A DNA stretch of 64,000 nucleotides from Brachynemurus nebulosus (GCA_035578155.1 JAPWDM010000035.1:934001-998000), one strand, 5' to 3'. Positions 35,945 to 49,177 are shown, numbered from the stretch's first letter. Made by a program: numbers and translations. The notes: a model not told the origin generated them from the sequence alone.

Positions 35945-36510
35945 ATAATTTTTTAATTATTTGAAGCAAATTCTGAAACAAAGAAAAAAATCCAATCTAT
36001 AATATTTTTAATTAACTTACCAATATTTAATATCTGAAAAATTAAAACCAATTTAACCTTAGGAATACGCTTTTGATTTTGAAATATTCCGTCTATTTCT
36101 ATGCATAGATATGTTTCTGTTGAACGTACGTCGCACAGTGTCTGTACTGTGGGATGGATTATGGCAGTGATTATGGCAGTGATGCTATACCGATGCTACA
36201 AGCTACCACTAGCCCCGCTCTTATAACTAATGCAAGTGATGCGAGCGAAAGCAGTTTTGTGGTGTTAGAAATACACAAGTGAGATAATTTATGACTTTCT
36301 TTCGCATGTTACACAAACATTGTGTTATTTGTATGTTGTTCAAAACAGATTAACGTTTTAATTCTGTTAAATCAAAATTTTTGTTAATATTTTCATTTAA
36401 CATAAACACTAAATGTTACATTAACACAGGGTTGGGTTACTTATTTAACAAAAATTTTAACCACTAGTTTTTTTTTTTACGCAGAACACAAATTTTTTCA
36501 CTGTGTAGGG
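35945..36510. other. Mostly AT-rich DNA with a short GC-richer patch
   Basis: A two-fold TATGGCAGTGAT direct repeat sits near 36162-36185. No gene recognised. Confidence 0.45.
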
Positions 36511-36630
36511 ACCTCAAAACAAATTTCTGCCATAGTCCCGTGTTCAAGTCGCGTCATGACAGTGGCTGTAATGGCTGAATTCTATTCTGAAAATTCGCTA
36601 TGGCTGAATTCCATTCTGGAAATTCGCTAA
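36511..36630 (-). mobile_element. Family A, partial copy 2
   Basis: Minus-strand copy of the first about 100 bp of family A: ACCTCAAAACAAATTTCTGC, GTTCAAGTCGCGTCATGACA, and ATTCGCTA at the border. GGAAATTCGCTA/GAAAATTCGCTATGG is locally duplicated. Confidence 0.75.
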
Positions 36631-38129
36631 AATGTAAAAACAAACCTTTATTGAAATTCTGGGAACTTAAAGTACCTACTATAGTGTTCCCATCATTTTA
36701 ACGTATTTTTACTACTAATAACAATCATTTATTTTTTTCATTTATGGAGACTTTTCCATGGAATTGCTCAATTTTAATTTGATAAAGAAATTTATTTCAT
36801 ATTAGATATTGGTACATACACCATTACACCAAACATCAGTCTAATTAATAAATATTTATTGAGTTTTGTTCGCATGGATCATGATTTCATGATGAATTCA
36901 ACTACAGATAGTAATAAAGTACATAATTTTAGCTATACAACGTTTATGATTTATTTTGAAAATTTTATTTATTAAAATTATTTATTTCAAACTCACTTTA
37001 GGGCTTCTTTACGCTTAAATTCACTTAAACCTTTATCTTTAATTTAAAGTAAATAGTTCATCTTCATAAATACCTAAAGTTAATACCTATGTATGCATTT
37101 GTTCATAAGCTAATATTTATTTATTTAAATTCGTCAAATTATAAAGTCCAGATACAGTAAGTGAATAATTTTAAATTAGTCAGTGACCAAGTTAATTTTA
37201 AATCTTAAAGTAATTCTAAGTTTTATTACGAAAACGATCTTAAATTTTGTATATATTAAGTGAAATCCATTTTATTAAAATTGGATCATAAAAGTTCAGG
37301 ACCTGTGTAAATCTTGGACTTTTCTTTTAAATTTGCTCCCAAGTCTACCAAAGCAACGGACGCTTTTTAATCACTTTTGAGATATAATTTTTTTTTCACT
37401 CGTGGGCTTTCTGAAATTTCCTGAAAAATGTCTATTAATTTACTCGATTGTGTGTTCATAAAATCCTTTTGTGGGTGGATCCTTCGATAGTTCTTCCTGA
37501 TTAATTTCAATTGAAGCATTATGATAATTTTTGAAGATAGCTAGGGACTAGACCATATATGGTTTCATATAAATTCCTTTACAATTTGACTGTAGAATTT
37601 TACTGATTTATATAAGCATGGAAGAAGATTTTTAATCGCCCTCGCCCCTCGCTAGTGTACCTATGTATTCTGTTTCTTGTTTAAAGATAGATAAGACAAT
37701 GTTGACTTAAAAGCTATTCCCTTTATTACTATAAAAAAGAGATCTCGAGATGTATCTTAATTTTTTTTGTGTCTAGTGGCTCTTGCAATGTGCTAAGCCC
37801 CTGATCTCGCTCTGTTAATAGTGTTTACATATTAGTCAATCATAAGTTATCTTGAATTTTCTTGCTAAATTTTTTTTAAATTTAGCTATAGCACAAACAC
37901 TCTTATAGTCCCAGCACTAAAAAAACATAAATTTTTGTTAATGCTGGCACTCTTACCTGTACTCTAACCTGTACTATATAAATCAATAACTCTAACCTGT
38001 ACTGTATAAATCAATAATAATCAAGAATATTCGGTCTGTGGCCAATTTAACGTGTTTTCCAGTAAATTTTCGATATTTTTTTTTTCGTGTATTTACATTT
38101 AACAGCCAGTATGTCTTTTATTGAATAGT
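36631..38129. other. AT-rich DNA with one short tandem repeat
   Basis: A two-unit ~31-bp repeat (CTCTAACCTGTACTATATAA) lies at about 37960-38017. Nothing else recognised. Confidence 0.5.
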
Positions 38130-38137
38130 CTCTACAG

Positions 38138-38409
38138 CAGGGGTGGCCAACCCAAATGATCTTGCGGGCCACTTTGGAAGCGCGTCATAACTCCGCGGGC
38201 CACTTTGTAAGCGCATCATAACTCCGCGGGCCACATATAAAATTATGTATTCCCATATATTATGTATTTTTTTTTTTAATACATTGATTTTCGCTACCTT
38301 GGTCATTATAAAATGAATATATTTTGTATAAGTATGATGAATCTCGCGGGCCAAACAAAGTTCAAAGCGGGCTACATGAGGCCCGCGGGCCGCGGGTTGG
38401 CCACGCCTG
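38138..38409 (+). mobile_element. hAT MITE with CAGGGGTGGCCAACC termini
   Basis: Ends CAGGGGTGGCCAACCC and GGTTGGCCACGCCTG are inverted. The 8-bp duplication CTCTACAG is perfect at 38130-38137 and 38410-38417. GCGGGCC motifs cluster at both ends, and an internal tandem (GCGGGCCACTTTGKAAGCGC) occurs at 38163-38212. Termini of this type are typical of animal hAT elements. Confidence 0.95.
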
Positions 38410-38417
38410 CTCTACAG

Positions 38418-38883
38418 CATCTAATCAGCTCTACTTGATCTACTTAACGCTTACTATTTAAATTATATCTGAACACAGCACTACTGTTACTGAATTGAAT
38501 CTAAAATCATACTAAATATGTAGTATAATTTTACCATAATATGTGAAATTATTTCTTCTTTTTTTTATTGTAGATAATATCGTTTAGCTTATTGTTCACA
38601 TTGAAATAGAGCCCGCATACATATCAAATTTAAGTGCTTCATTTAACTCGAAATATGTAGAGAACAAACTGTTGTAAGTATCTAAAATGATTAACAAAAC
38701 AGTTGTGAAGTACCGAATTATTAACATACTTAAAAAATAAAATTTTATTATGTGTAATACATTTCCAATTTTTATAGACATGTAGTTGTTTTTAAGGGGT
38801 TATATCTGCTGACTTCAGCCATTAAAAATCAGATTTCTTTTTGAATTTTTTTTGTGAAAACGAAGAAAGCAAATGGTATATTC
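38418..38883. other. AT-rich DNA, nothing recognised
   Basis: No feature identified. Confidence 0.5.
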
Positions 38884-39847
38884 CTGTTTCGCCTGTTCTC
38901 GTTTCGCCTGAAATTAAAATTTGGTACGCTTTGGTTGCGTTTTGCCTGGCAACATGTTAGACGGAAATAAATAGTTGTGATTCGCCTGATCTACTTTATA
39001 GGTAAATAAAATAATAAGACAAATTCAAAAAAGCTATACTTAAATAATGAAATAACAATACATAGGAAGATGTTTAAAAAAATAGCTTAAACTGTTAAGC
39101 TTAAGATAAATTTTATTAGTTCAAATTAATATAAATACCTATGTATATATGTATAGGCTGGGTGCGTGATGGCAGCGACATCTATAATATACATTTTTCC
39201 GGGCTCATTAACGAATATAAATAATGGTAACCGTGGAAATAAATAAATTTAAAATATTTTTAACCAAACCGTAAAATCTGAATACAAATGTTTGCTATTT
39301 ACAATTAATTTTTTTTTTATAAATAAATTTGAACAATTTGATTTGTTCAGTTTGAACAATAAAATACTGGATGTAAGTAATTAAACAATTTTCGAGGTTA
39401 ATGTGGATATAATTATCAAGACAGTATTTCCTTCCAACCTCGGACTATGCAGAGGAAAAAGTTGTTGGTGCCGGTGAAGTACGTCAGGGAAATTCGAGAT
39501 TTAAGAAATGTCCACTACTCACGCTGCAATCGATTTAATTGTCCCCACTATATACTTCGCACGCTGCCTATAGGTATATTATTTTAATTTTTTTTTTAAA
39601 TTGACGAAACGTAAAGCGAATAAACTTTTAATTACACCAGTAGTTTTTACATCTATCAAAAATTACTGCTAGTCCTAAGTCTGGAAAAAGTAGGAAGGAA
39701 AGTTACTAGATTTTCTTTGAATTTTCCTTAAAATCTCTTATGGTGTTATTTTAACATTATAATAAAAAAAGGCAGCCATCGTCCAATTTATGGTCAGGCG
39801 AATCGGGCAATTTTAATTGGTCAGGCGAAAGGGGAACAGGCGAATCA
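38884..39847. mobile_element. TIR element with clustered TTCGCCTG motifs
   Basis: Left end TGTTTCGCCTGTTCTCG and inverted right end TGATTCGCCTGTTCCCC continue with TTTCGCCTG and AATTAAAATT in both arms. TTCGCCTG or its complement occurs at least three times near each end, so it is probably a binding motif. No target duplication or transposase seen. Confidence 0.8.
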
Positions 39848-40934
39848 AGCATAAATCAAGCAAATAAACTGAGATTTTAAGGGCTTATCTACATATTCAA
39901 GTATACAAAAAAATCTTTTTGAAAGAAAAAAAAACAAACTGGCGGGCCGGGCCGTACGTGATTATCTCAAAACTAAATTTTTTTTAAACGTAGCAAAACC
40001 AAAATTCAGGCACTTTTTTCTGTTGGATATGAAATTCCTGTCAAAATATAAAATTTAGCCGGTGAGAAACGAAACATAATCATTTTAGTTCGTTTTTGAC
40101 GCAGTCATTACTTTCCAGTTCGCAGTTGTTACCTTCCATATAAATTTTCATCCTCTATTTTACCTCTTAAGGGGATGAATTTCCAAAAATCCCTTTTTTA
40201 TGCTCAATGACATAACATCTTCTTTACCAAAATCGATCAGGTCGCTTAAACTGCAAGCTTCGCCACAGAAACAAACATATTTATATTAAATAATGAATGT
40301 TTAAAAGTGCAATAATAATGTTTAAAGTTGAACTTACGGCTTGAATAAAATAAAGAGAATATGAGTAAAACATTAAAGGTGTGATTTTTAACACGTGTAT
40401 ATATTTTTTTGCGTGTATTAAAGTGGCCCGTCTATACAGGAATGCGAATTTGTAGCTTATTGCAAGTTTAAAATTATTGCAAAATCAATCAAGATTATTA
40501 CATTTTCGAAATTGTTGATAAGAACATTGGAAATTGATTATTATTAAGCTTAGTAACAATTATTTGTTAATTCTTCGAGAATGCAACTTTCTCTCGATTG
40601 ACAACCACAATCATTTTAGAAACCAGACGCGCCATAAAAATACCAAAAACAGTTTAATACCTATTCAAGATAATTTCCATTTTATTCCTGTTTTAAACTT
40701 TCGGTTAGTGAGATTTCAAACCCCATTAAGTCATTAAATATAATTATGATTTTTTCCACTTCCACGTCAATTTGACTACATACACTGGAAGTTAACTTAC
40801 AAGAGGACTCTTCCTAAAGTTCGTATGGAATAGCCAAAGGAAGATTTTTATGACTTGTTAGATTACATGATTCTTATAAGTTCATGTATTATTCAACTAT
40901 TATACAGTAATTAGTAATTACTTTATTGATAGTA
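39848..40934. other. AT-rich DNA, nothing recognised
   Basis: No feature identified. Confidence 0.5.
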
Positions 40935-42300
40935 CAGTAGATTCCCAATTATTCGGAGTTGTCGGGTCCGAGGCTATTTTGATGTTATAAATAACCATAC
41001 ACATTTATATAACCAAACCGAAATGTAATTCATTCATAAGTATTATAACAATATGTACATCAAAGTAATAGTACGTACATACATACATAGCTATTTAATT
41101 TATGAAGAGAAAAGGAGGGGTATCGATAAGGCCTTATTTTCGCCCCATCCCCTCTATGAATTCTTATATGTGCATTAGGTTTACATGAAAGTAAATAGTA
41201 AGATAAAATAAATATTATGCCGGAATATTCTCATTTATCATTTATTGTTCAGTTGATCTCATTATTATAGGAAGGTTTTATGAAAAGGCAAAATTATGAA
41301 ATTAGTCAACTTTATTTTGGATAATTTTAAAAGTTTCAACATTTTTAAACTTTAGACTCCTTATCTAGTCTTCATTCTCGTCACTCCAATAGCCTTCAGC
41401 ATTTGCATCCATTAAATTTTTTTTGAAGTCGAGCGCAACTCTTCGAATAGTATGGTTTTGATATCTGTTGTAAATTAAGTACCAGATTACGGAGGTAATA
41501 TGAGCGCAACAACCAACAAGTCTTGCCCCTACTTTGCACTGACAGTACCAGGTTAGTACAGTGGTGGGATTGTACTCTATCCAAAGGGAGTATATTTTGG
41601 AAGCTATGTGACTAGACTGAATTTTTATTCTTAATTAAAATATCACTCGATTCTTTATGTAAAAATATTTTATCAAGACGTTGGTCATCTTTGTAAAAGT
41701 GGGAAATTTCCATTTTTGTCACTCCTATACGCCGTCAAAACGACGAAGTGATATGTTCTAACAAGTTTGTGCCGTGGTGGCACTTCAATAAATTTATTTT
41801 ATGCATTTATATAATTACCAATTTTTTAATTGTAAAATCATTTTATTTGTGTCTACCTATGAGCGCAAAGTGGAAGCAACGTAATTTTTAAATAAATTGT
41901 ACAGTAACATGAAAACATTAAAATAACATAAAAAAGAAACTGCTTCCTCCATGCGCTCTATATAAAAAAAATTGAAATGATATTAAAAATGTGTTATTTT
42001 GAACGAAAATCGCAGTTAGACCAAAGTTCGGCGTCCCACAAGTAATAGCAATTGTAGTTTTTTTCCTTTTATATACATATTTTTTTGTCAGGCATATAGT
42101 CTACTTTGAAGATATATGTGTATAAAGAAAACATTAAATCGTAGACATTTTTTTTTCGTCAATTTTGGGGCGGAAAGTAGGCCTTATCGATACCTCTCCT
42201 TACAGCCCTTAACACTGAATTACAAATTACAATACTTTTAAAAAAAAGCCTAGGGAGCACCTCGACCAATTCGGAGGTTAGGATAACCGGGAATGTACTG
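40935..42300 (-). mobile_element. pogo-type TIR element carrying a SWIM-domain relic
   Basis: Ends CAGTAGATTCCCAATTATTC and, inverted, CAGTACATTCCCGGTTATCC with CTCCGAATTGGTCGAGG. TA flanks both sides (40933-40934 and 42301-42302). TIR style and TA target are those of pogo/Tigger-like elements. It holds a minus-strand relic coding region at 41365-41719. Confidence 0.82.
41365..41719 (-). pseudogene. Relic C-terminal region with SWIM-type zinc finger
   Basis: The minus-strand frame reads RIKIQSSHIASKIYSLWIEY, then NPTT, then WYCQCKVGARLVGCCAH and ITSVIWYL, and ends with a short acidic tail EGYWSDENED at the TAG at 41365-41367. C-x-C-x(7-9)-C-x-H within WYCxCKxGxRxxGCCxHxxxxxWYL is the SWIM zinc-finger pattern. 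Similar R-x-x-S-x-H-x-x-S-K...WYC-C-K modules are widespread in uncharacterised arthropod transposon-derived proteins. An upstream stretch, MEISHFYKDDQRLDKIFLHK, lies in another frame, so at least one frameshift (in an AT run near 41630) breaks it. No catalytic domain is visible. Confidence 0.7.
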
Positions 42301-42302
42301 TA

Positions 42303-42998
<696 letters not shown>

Positions 42999-43269
42999 AA
43001 GATACCGCGTGCAGATAAATGGTTCAGCGATTTTTTATATTGCATGTATTTTATTTAAAAATAATTGTTTGATTAAGCATATATCGTTAATTATGTATAT
43101 TGTTTTAACTTTTAATATGCATATTTTGCTAGGTCAGTGCTGAAGGGAGTGAATTCCCAGTTTGAATTGTAGATTAGGTGAGCAATCAGAGGAAGTTTTG
43201 TGTTTCAGTAAGATAACGTTGTTGTATGCACTAAAAGCATAATGGTACCTCCAAAAGATATGAAGTATA

Positions 43270-43563
<294 letters not shown>

Positions 43564-43598
43564 TCTAACAATAATTAATGAAATGAATTAATGATTAT

Positions 43599-44849
43599 TA
43601 TAGACCGGATGAAATAATTTTTCACAGGACCGGCTTAACGATTTCAGTGTAATACTGTTAGACTGTTTGTATTTATGTATGAGTTTGCTACAACAGAAAC
43701 AACAGAATCCTGAAAATTTATTGAAATTCAACAAAGAAAAGCGAAAACTTTTTAGAAAAATTTTATTATGTGAGATTTATATCAAAAATAAAAAGGGGCC
43801 CCAAATTTTATTGAATTAAAGTTTTGCAATATTTATTTGTCTAACTAGCTCGCAAGTATATATAAAACAAAATTTATTGTCTTCTTGTCACCGGCGGCTA
43901 TCTTTTAGTATCAATTGATAAACAAATTCCTTATCTCTTTTTAACTTTTTAAAATTTAATATATGTACCTTGTTTACAATTTTTTAAAATTTTTAGTTTT
44001 CTGCCCAGGTACATACTTATGCAGTGTACATCAAGCAATATTTAATCTAGTTGTCCATTTCATTCAAACGTATAAACAAAACATCATTTTGATGACATCG
44101 TACGTGTCGTACGTATAAATATGTACGTATGTATTATTTGTATTTAACCACAGATACTATTGATATTAGAATATTTGTATGGACCATACAATAGAAGTTT
44201 TTTAGATATTATTTTTTTGAAGCAAAATCGTCATATTGATTAACACCTTTTATAATCTACAAACACAGAATACCTACAAACTATCGATGGTAATGAATAT
44301 TTTTTAATTTTTATGTGATTTTTGTTGTAATTTGAGAGTATTTATTAATAAATGTTCTTAAAATATTTATACTAACAAATATAACATCAGTTAATCTAGA
44401 AAAATTTTAATTCCCCTCTTGTTTAACCATCCATATTCGTCAACACTAGTCACTTTTCATTTTCATATAGATTGTTGTGTATAAGTGTATTCCCACTATT
44501 TATTCAATGCTCAAAAGTATTTGTTAGCAAAAATGAAATACATAAATACCTACATAATATTTAATTAGATAACACATTATTAACGTTACATCTTTTTTTT
44601 TTCTTAATATGTATAGTTTGTTGGCAAGATATACTAGTTCTGTATGAACATTTTTTAAGGAAAAATTAGTAATATTTTCTAAAACATATTATGTTAATTC
44701 GATTTAATTTAATCAGTTTATGTATGTATGTATGTATGTAAAGGAACATTATTTGCTCTAGCAGACTCATACATAAATACAAACAGTCTAACAGTATTAC
44801 ACTGAAATCGTTAAGCCGGTCCTGTGAAAAATTATTTTATCCGGACTAT
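43599..44849. mobile_element. Mutator-like long-TIR element (non-autonomous)
   Basis: About 95-bp terminal inverted repeats start TATAGACCGGATGAAATAAT and share CACAGGACCGGCTTAACG, TTTCAGTGTAATACTGTTAG and TTTGTATTTATGTATGAGT. AATGATTAT flanks both ends (43590-43598 and 44850-44858). Long TIRs with a 9-bp duplication are the hallmark of Mutator-like elements. The interior is AT-rich and noncoding. Confidence 0.82.
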
Positions 44850-44995
44850 AATGATTATAATGTGACAGAGAGGAAATATACAATACATATGTTTATAAAG
44901 CGGTTTAAAGTAGACGGGTAAAGCGAAAATACTGCGTTAAGCATTTTCCTAGTGTAATTTCTCTCCAAATGTTGTTGCTCTTTTGTTCAGTTCAT

Positions 44996-45105
44996 AGATT
45001 CCCAACGGGGGCGATACGGCCCCCTAGTGGGCGCTGGAGCCTTCCATGGGGGCGGTAGCGGATCCAGAGGGATATAAGGGGCGTTGAAGTCAAGACGGGT
45101 GGTCA
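44996..45105 (+). mobile_element. Fragment of a hAT-like MITE end
   Basis: TTCCCAACGGGGGCGATACG followed by GCCCCCTAGTGGGCGC resembles a GC-rich TTCCCAAC-type hAT terminus. No second end or duplication was found. Confidence 0.45.
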
Positions 45106-45208
45106 ACTAATTAAATTAATGTAATATATTTAATATTTTTTTTATATGTAATATTATTTATTTTCTTAAGGGAGATTCGTCAAAAAACATCAAAAATCGA
45201 TCTTTTTA

Positions 45209-45337
45209 TTGTTAGTCGAATTTTTCCTTGAAAAAATTAGACTTATACAGTTTATACGACAAGAAAGGCGAGACGCTAGAGTAGGGGCGCTATCCATTTT
45301 CGGACCCGTAGAACACGAATATGGAGAAAAAAAAATG

Positions 45338-45340
<3 letters not shown>
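45209..45340 (-). repeat. Dispersed repeat family S, copy 3
   Basis: Minus-strand match to 35613-35720: GAAAATTAGACTTATACAG-like segment, AGAGTAGGGGCGCTATCC and CCGTAGAACACGAATATGGA. Confidence 0.85.

Positions 45341-45342
<2 letters not shown>

Positions 45343-45400
<58 letters not shown>
45343..45400. repeat. (TA)n microsatellite
   Basis: About 58 bp of TA repeats next to family S copy 3. Confidence 0.97.
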
Positions 45401-45403
<3 letters not shown>

Positions 45404-45419
45404 CCGCTACATTTTAGTA

Positions 45420-46310
45420 TGTCTAGGACCCCCTATGGAAGTTAAGAGCTCAAATTTGGTAAATGGGGCTCATTCCGATGCACAACAATACTATCAAAGT
45501 AGAGTCAAATTTTGGATCCGACCCAACCTTTGGGGGGGGGGGGTAAAAGCAATAAGACTTTCCCAAACCGATTGGAAATAATGTTTCGGTCAATTATCTA
45601 CAACATATTCAAAATTCAGTTTTCTAGGATGATTTGGTGGGAGTAGAGGGGGGAAAAACGATTTTCGCTGGATCTAGCGCGCCCCCAGCCCCCCAGAATT
45701 AACGCAGAGGGTTGAAATTTGGTTTGTTGATAAAGTTCGTACCTAGATTGTGCTTTTTGGAGGTTTTAATATTTTACCCCCACCCCCCTCATTTTTAAGC
45801 TACAATTTCATGCATTTTCGACGTTTTCGAAGTTTGTACCACTCGCACAGGTTACCCAAATGAACGAAAGTATTGTGGACTCCCTAAAAGGTGCTAGCTG
45901 GATACTAACTGAATACACGTACAAAATTTCAGCCCTCTAGGTCTCCTTAGAGAGTCTCTAGACGTGTTAGAAAACAAGCAAAAAAATTAAGGAAATATTG
46001 GCGTAAAAATCGTGGGGGTAAGGGTTAAAAGTTGAAACCTCCAAAAAACAGTGTCTGGCTATTAGCTTAACCTGTACACAAAATTTCAGCCCTCTAGGTT
46101 TATTTGGGGAGATTTTGACCCGAAAGAAACTGTTAAAAAACAAGAAAAATCATGTTCTTTTGGGTATAAAAATGGTGGGGGTGGGGGTTAACAGTCGAGA
46201 CCCGCAAAATGCACCCCCTTGATACTAACTCAATCCGAATACAAAATTTCAGCCCTCTAGGTTTATTCGGGTGACCTGTGCGAGTGGTACAAACTTCGAA
46301 GCTTTAGCGC
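45420..46310 (+). repeat. Degenerate ~160-bp repeat block with inverted borders
   Basis: ACAAAATTTCAGCCCTCTAG recurs at about 45921, 46078 and 46241. CGAAGTTTGTACCACTCGCA followed by CAGGTTACCC at 45828-45857 is inverted at 46269-46298 with one mismatch. G-rich tracts (GGGGTGGGGGTTA) accompany each unit. No gene. Confidence 0.8.
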
Positions 46311-46975
46311 GAGAACAATCGTACAAAGGGTACTTTACTCTTGGGGGTAGATAAATTTTTTTTTATTTTTCAAATTTTTTGATTGAAAAATTTTGCCGAT
46401 CGGATCAAAACTATGGAACAATGACGAAGATGTCTAGAACAACTCAGAGCAAAATTTTCAGCTTGAGAACAATCATACAAAGGGTACTTTACTCTTGGGG
46501 GTGGAAAAATTTTTTTTATTTTTCGGATTTTTTGATCGAAAAAGTTGGTCAATCGGCCCGAAACTATAGAACAATGACGCAGAAGCCTAGAACAACTCAG
46601 AAAAAAATTTTCACGGCGAGAATAATCATGCAAAAAGGGCACTTTACTCTTGAGGGTGGAAATTTTTTTGTTTTTCGGATTTTTTGCTCGAAAAAGTTGG
46701 CCGATCGGCTCGAAACTACAGAACAGCGACGAAAAGACATAAAACAACTCAGAACAAAATTTTCAGCGCGAGGACAATCATATAAAGGGTACTTTACTCT
46801 TGGGGGTGGAAATTTTTGTTTTGTTTTTCGGATTTTTTGATCGAATAAGTTGGCCGGCCGACTCTAAACTATACAACAATGACGAAAAGGCCTAGAATAA
46901 CTCAGAACAAAATTTTCAGCGCGAGAACAGTCATATAAAGAGTACTTTGCTCTTGGGGGTAAATTCTGTACTATT
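46311..46975 (+). repeat. Satellite-like tandem repeat, unit 152-154 bp, about 4.3 copies
   Basis: GAGAACAATCATACAAAGGG followed by TACTTTACTCTTGGGGGT recurs at 46311, 46465, 46618, 46770 and 46923. Each unit also holds CGAAACTATAGAACAATGAC, AGAACAACTCAGA and CAAAATTTTCAGCGCG. The long frames on both strands here are repeat-encoded and shift where unit length is not a multiple of three, so they are not treated as genes. Confidence 0.92.
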
Positions 46976-48149
46976 TTTGGCTATATCTTTTTATTTTGAG
47001 ACAGTAATATTTTGGAACAATATTCAGAACAATTAGAACAACCTGGGACGATAAAAAGTTACTTTTTCGAAAAATGGGGGGCTAGTCCAAAAAAGGATTT
47101 TTGCCGATTTTTAGCCGTATTTTTTGGTTTTTGGATTTGCTTTTCTGGAGCAATGTGACACAAACATAGAACAACCTGGAACAACTTTGAAAATGTTGAA
47201 ATTTGAAAAATGGGTGACTAACTTCATACAGACCCTACTTTTTCTTTTTTATTTCTTAAAAATCAACACATTTCGATAATTTCCTTCTCACTTCAAGAGG
47301 TTATGATTGATACTGTCTTAAAAAATTCCCCTTTTTAAAATGTCGTATGAATCGCATCGTCTAAGTATGCAGTCATATCTTACGATAAATATCGTATAAA
47401 TGTCGTATCGCTTTTGTGTGCAGCCGGACTTAATTGGTGTTTCTCTTACCCTGTCTATATACATATATTATTACTATAGACTTCTTCGTGCTGCATGAAT
47501 TCCAGTACTGCTCATGTACAACCGTCTATTGATCGAATAGAAGGTTTACACTTTATTAATTACAATTAAATAAATTTGAGACAATTTGTTAGAATTTACG
47601 ACAATCGAAAATAACAAAATGTTATGTTTATATATGTATAGCGTTGTCTTAAGAGTCAGTCATCAGAGCAGGTGTTAGGAGACATCTTTTATGTACATAC
47701 ATATATTCATCTCTTTTTCACTCTTTGTTCACACTAAACGCGGTATGGCGAATGTGAATTAGATTTACATATGTATTCAATAAATATGTCATTAGAGAGT
47801 TAATCAAAGCAGATGACTGATCTTTAAAAAATAAAGAATACATTTTATTTCTTCCCTCAAATAATAATTTTACAAACTTTATTGTGTCATAAAATTCCAA
47901 CAATTAAAATTGCTTAGGAGTTACGAATTGGAGAACATTTTCTGTTTTAAATAATGTAATACTAATACTAACTAAATACAGCAATTTTGTTTACAAACAA
48001 ATTACTTACGTAGTAGAAAAATGCTGATATTTATTTGTGTTGATTAATATATTTTTATATTATTGTTTTTCTGCAGGTGTACTTATATTGGCGCTTTAAA
48101 AGTACTGTCAATGAAACCTTTGTCATATCAACGGGACAACTTCTATGGT
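46976..48149. other. Diverged repeat tail, then featureless AT-rich DNA
   Basis: Related words (ATTAGAACAACCTGGGACGA at 47031 and CATAGAACAACCTGGAACAA at 47166) continue the tandem block to about 47240. Beyond that nothing is recognised. Confidence 0.5.
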
Positions 48150-48575
48150 CCATAAAAAAACATAAGCTATAAATTCGCTCAGGAGACTTACAAGGGAAGG
48201 TTCTAGAATGTCATTTATCTGCCACCGTCGCGTCCCCATTTAAGGGGTGAAATCACCCCTCAAAGTTACGGTAAAATTTCAATTTTGCTTGATTACTTGA
48301 AAATTACGGCAGATAGAGAAAAACTTTAAATTGACGCAACACTTTATTTTTGGGAAGCTCTCTACTGATGTATATAAAACCGGGGTCGAATTTACTGGAG
48401 GGGGTGTTTAGGTAAAATTGGGAGTAAATTTTGAAATAGGGTGAATTTGCTTTGGTATGTTAAAATTTGAAGAGCATATAATATGAAATCTACATGAAAA
48501 ATACTAGTTTACCTGTTTTTGCTGAAAATTAGTCTAATGTTTTAAAACTGGACGGCTAGTTTGAGGTGTGAACCC
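48150..48575 (+). repeat. Dispersed repeat family T, copy 2
   Basis: Aligns in order with 29725-30165 (GGGGTGAAATCACCCCTCAA, CGGTAAAATTTCAATTTTG, GGCAGATAGAG, CCTGTTTTTGCTGAAAAT). Confidence 0.7.
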
Positions 48576-48802
48576 GAAATTTTATCACAATCAGCAGAAC
48601 AATAATTTTTAATAAGGTTTCCAATAACTGAATCACCTTGTAAATTAGCCAGAGTAGTACATGAATAATAACTTTCAATAAGGTTTTAATATCTAAGTAC
48701 TACTTTTATAAATTAACAGATGATACTGTGTATATCAGTTTTTTTGGGATGGGGGCGATTCCTAGTTATATTATTGTCCAGATTATTCCTTATTAGTTAT
48801 AG

Positions 48803-48920
48803 GCTGGTCCAGAATTTTGTACTGTAATTCCGAAGGCGGATAGTACGTTCAAAAATTAGTGTACGTTTTTATATACACTTTTTTTTTTAGAAACTTACTT
48901 TTAAAATAATCTACAACTCA
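48803..48920 (+). mobile_element. Fragment of the 34803 TIR family
   Basis: GGCTGGTCCAGAATTTTGTA, CTGTAATTCC, and GATAGTACGTTCAAAAATTA match one terminus of 34803-35518. The rest of the element is missing. Confidence 0.7.
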
Positions 48921-49177
48921 AGTTTGTTGCCTAAAAGCCATTGAACTCGAAGTACTGACAGGCCTGCTAATTGGCAGTTCCTCTCTTCAAATTGCTAGAC
49001 AACAAATTTGTATATAGGTACTCGTAAACAAGTTTATTAAAAAAGAAAAACCTTGTGTAATTTGGATTACTTATGTAAAAATATAATAATAAGTGAGAAA
49101 TTATATGTAAATAAATTTTAGACTAGGTATAATTTAGACCGTTAGTTAATTTACTACTCAGATTCTGCTTTGTCTTT

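Noticed and set aside
46370..46840. 125- and 153-codon frames on opposite strands with internal ~51-residue repeats
   Set aside because: Both come from the ~153-bp tandem repeat; unit lengths of 152 and 154 break the frame outside, so no sign of coding constraint.
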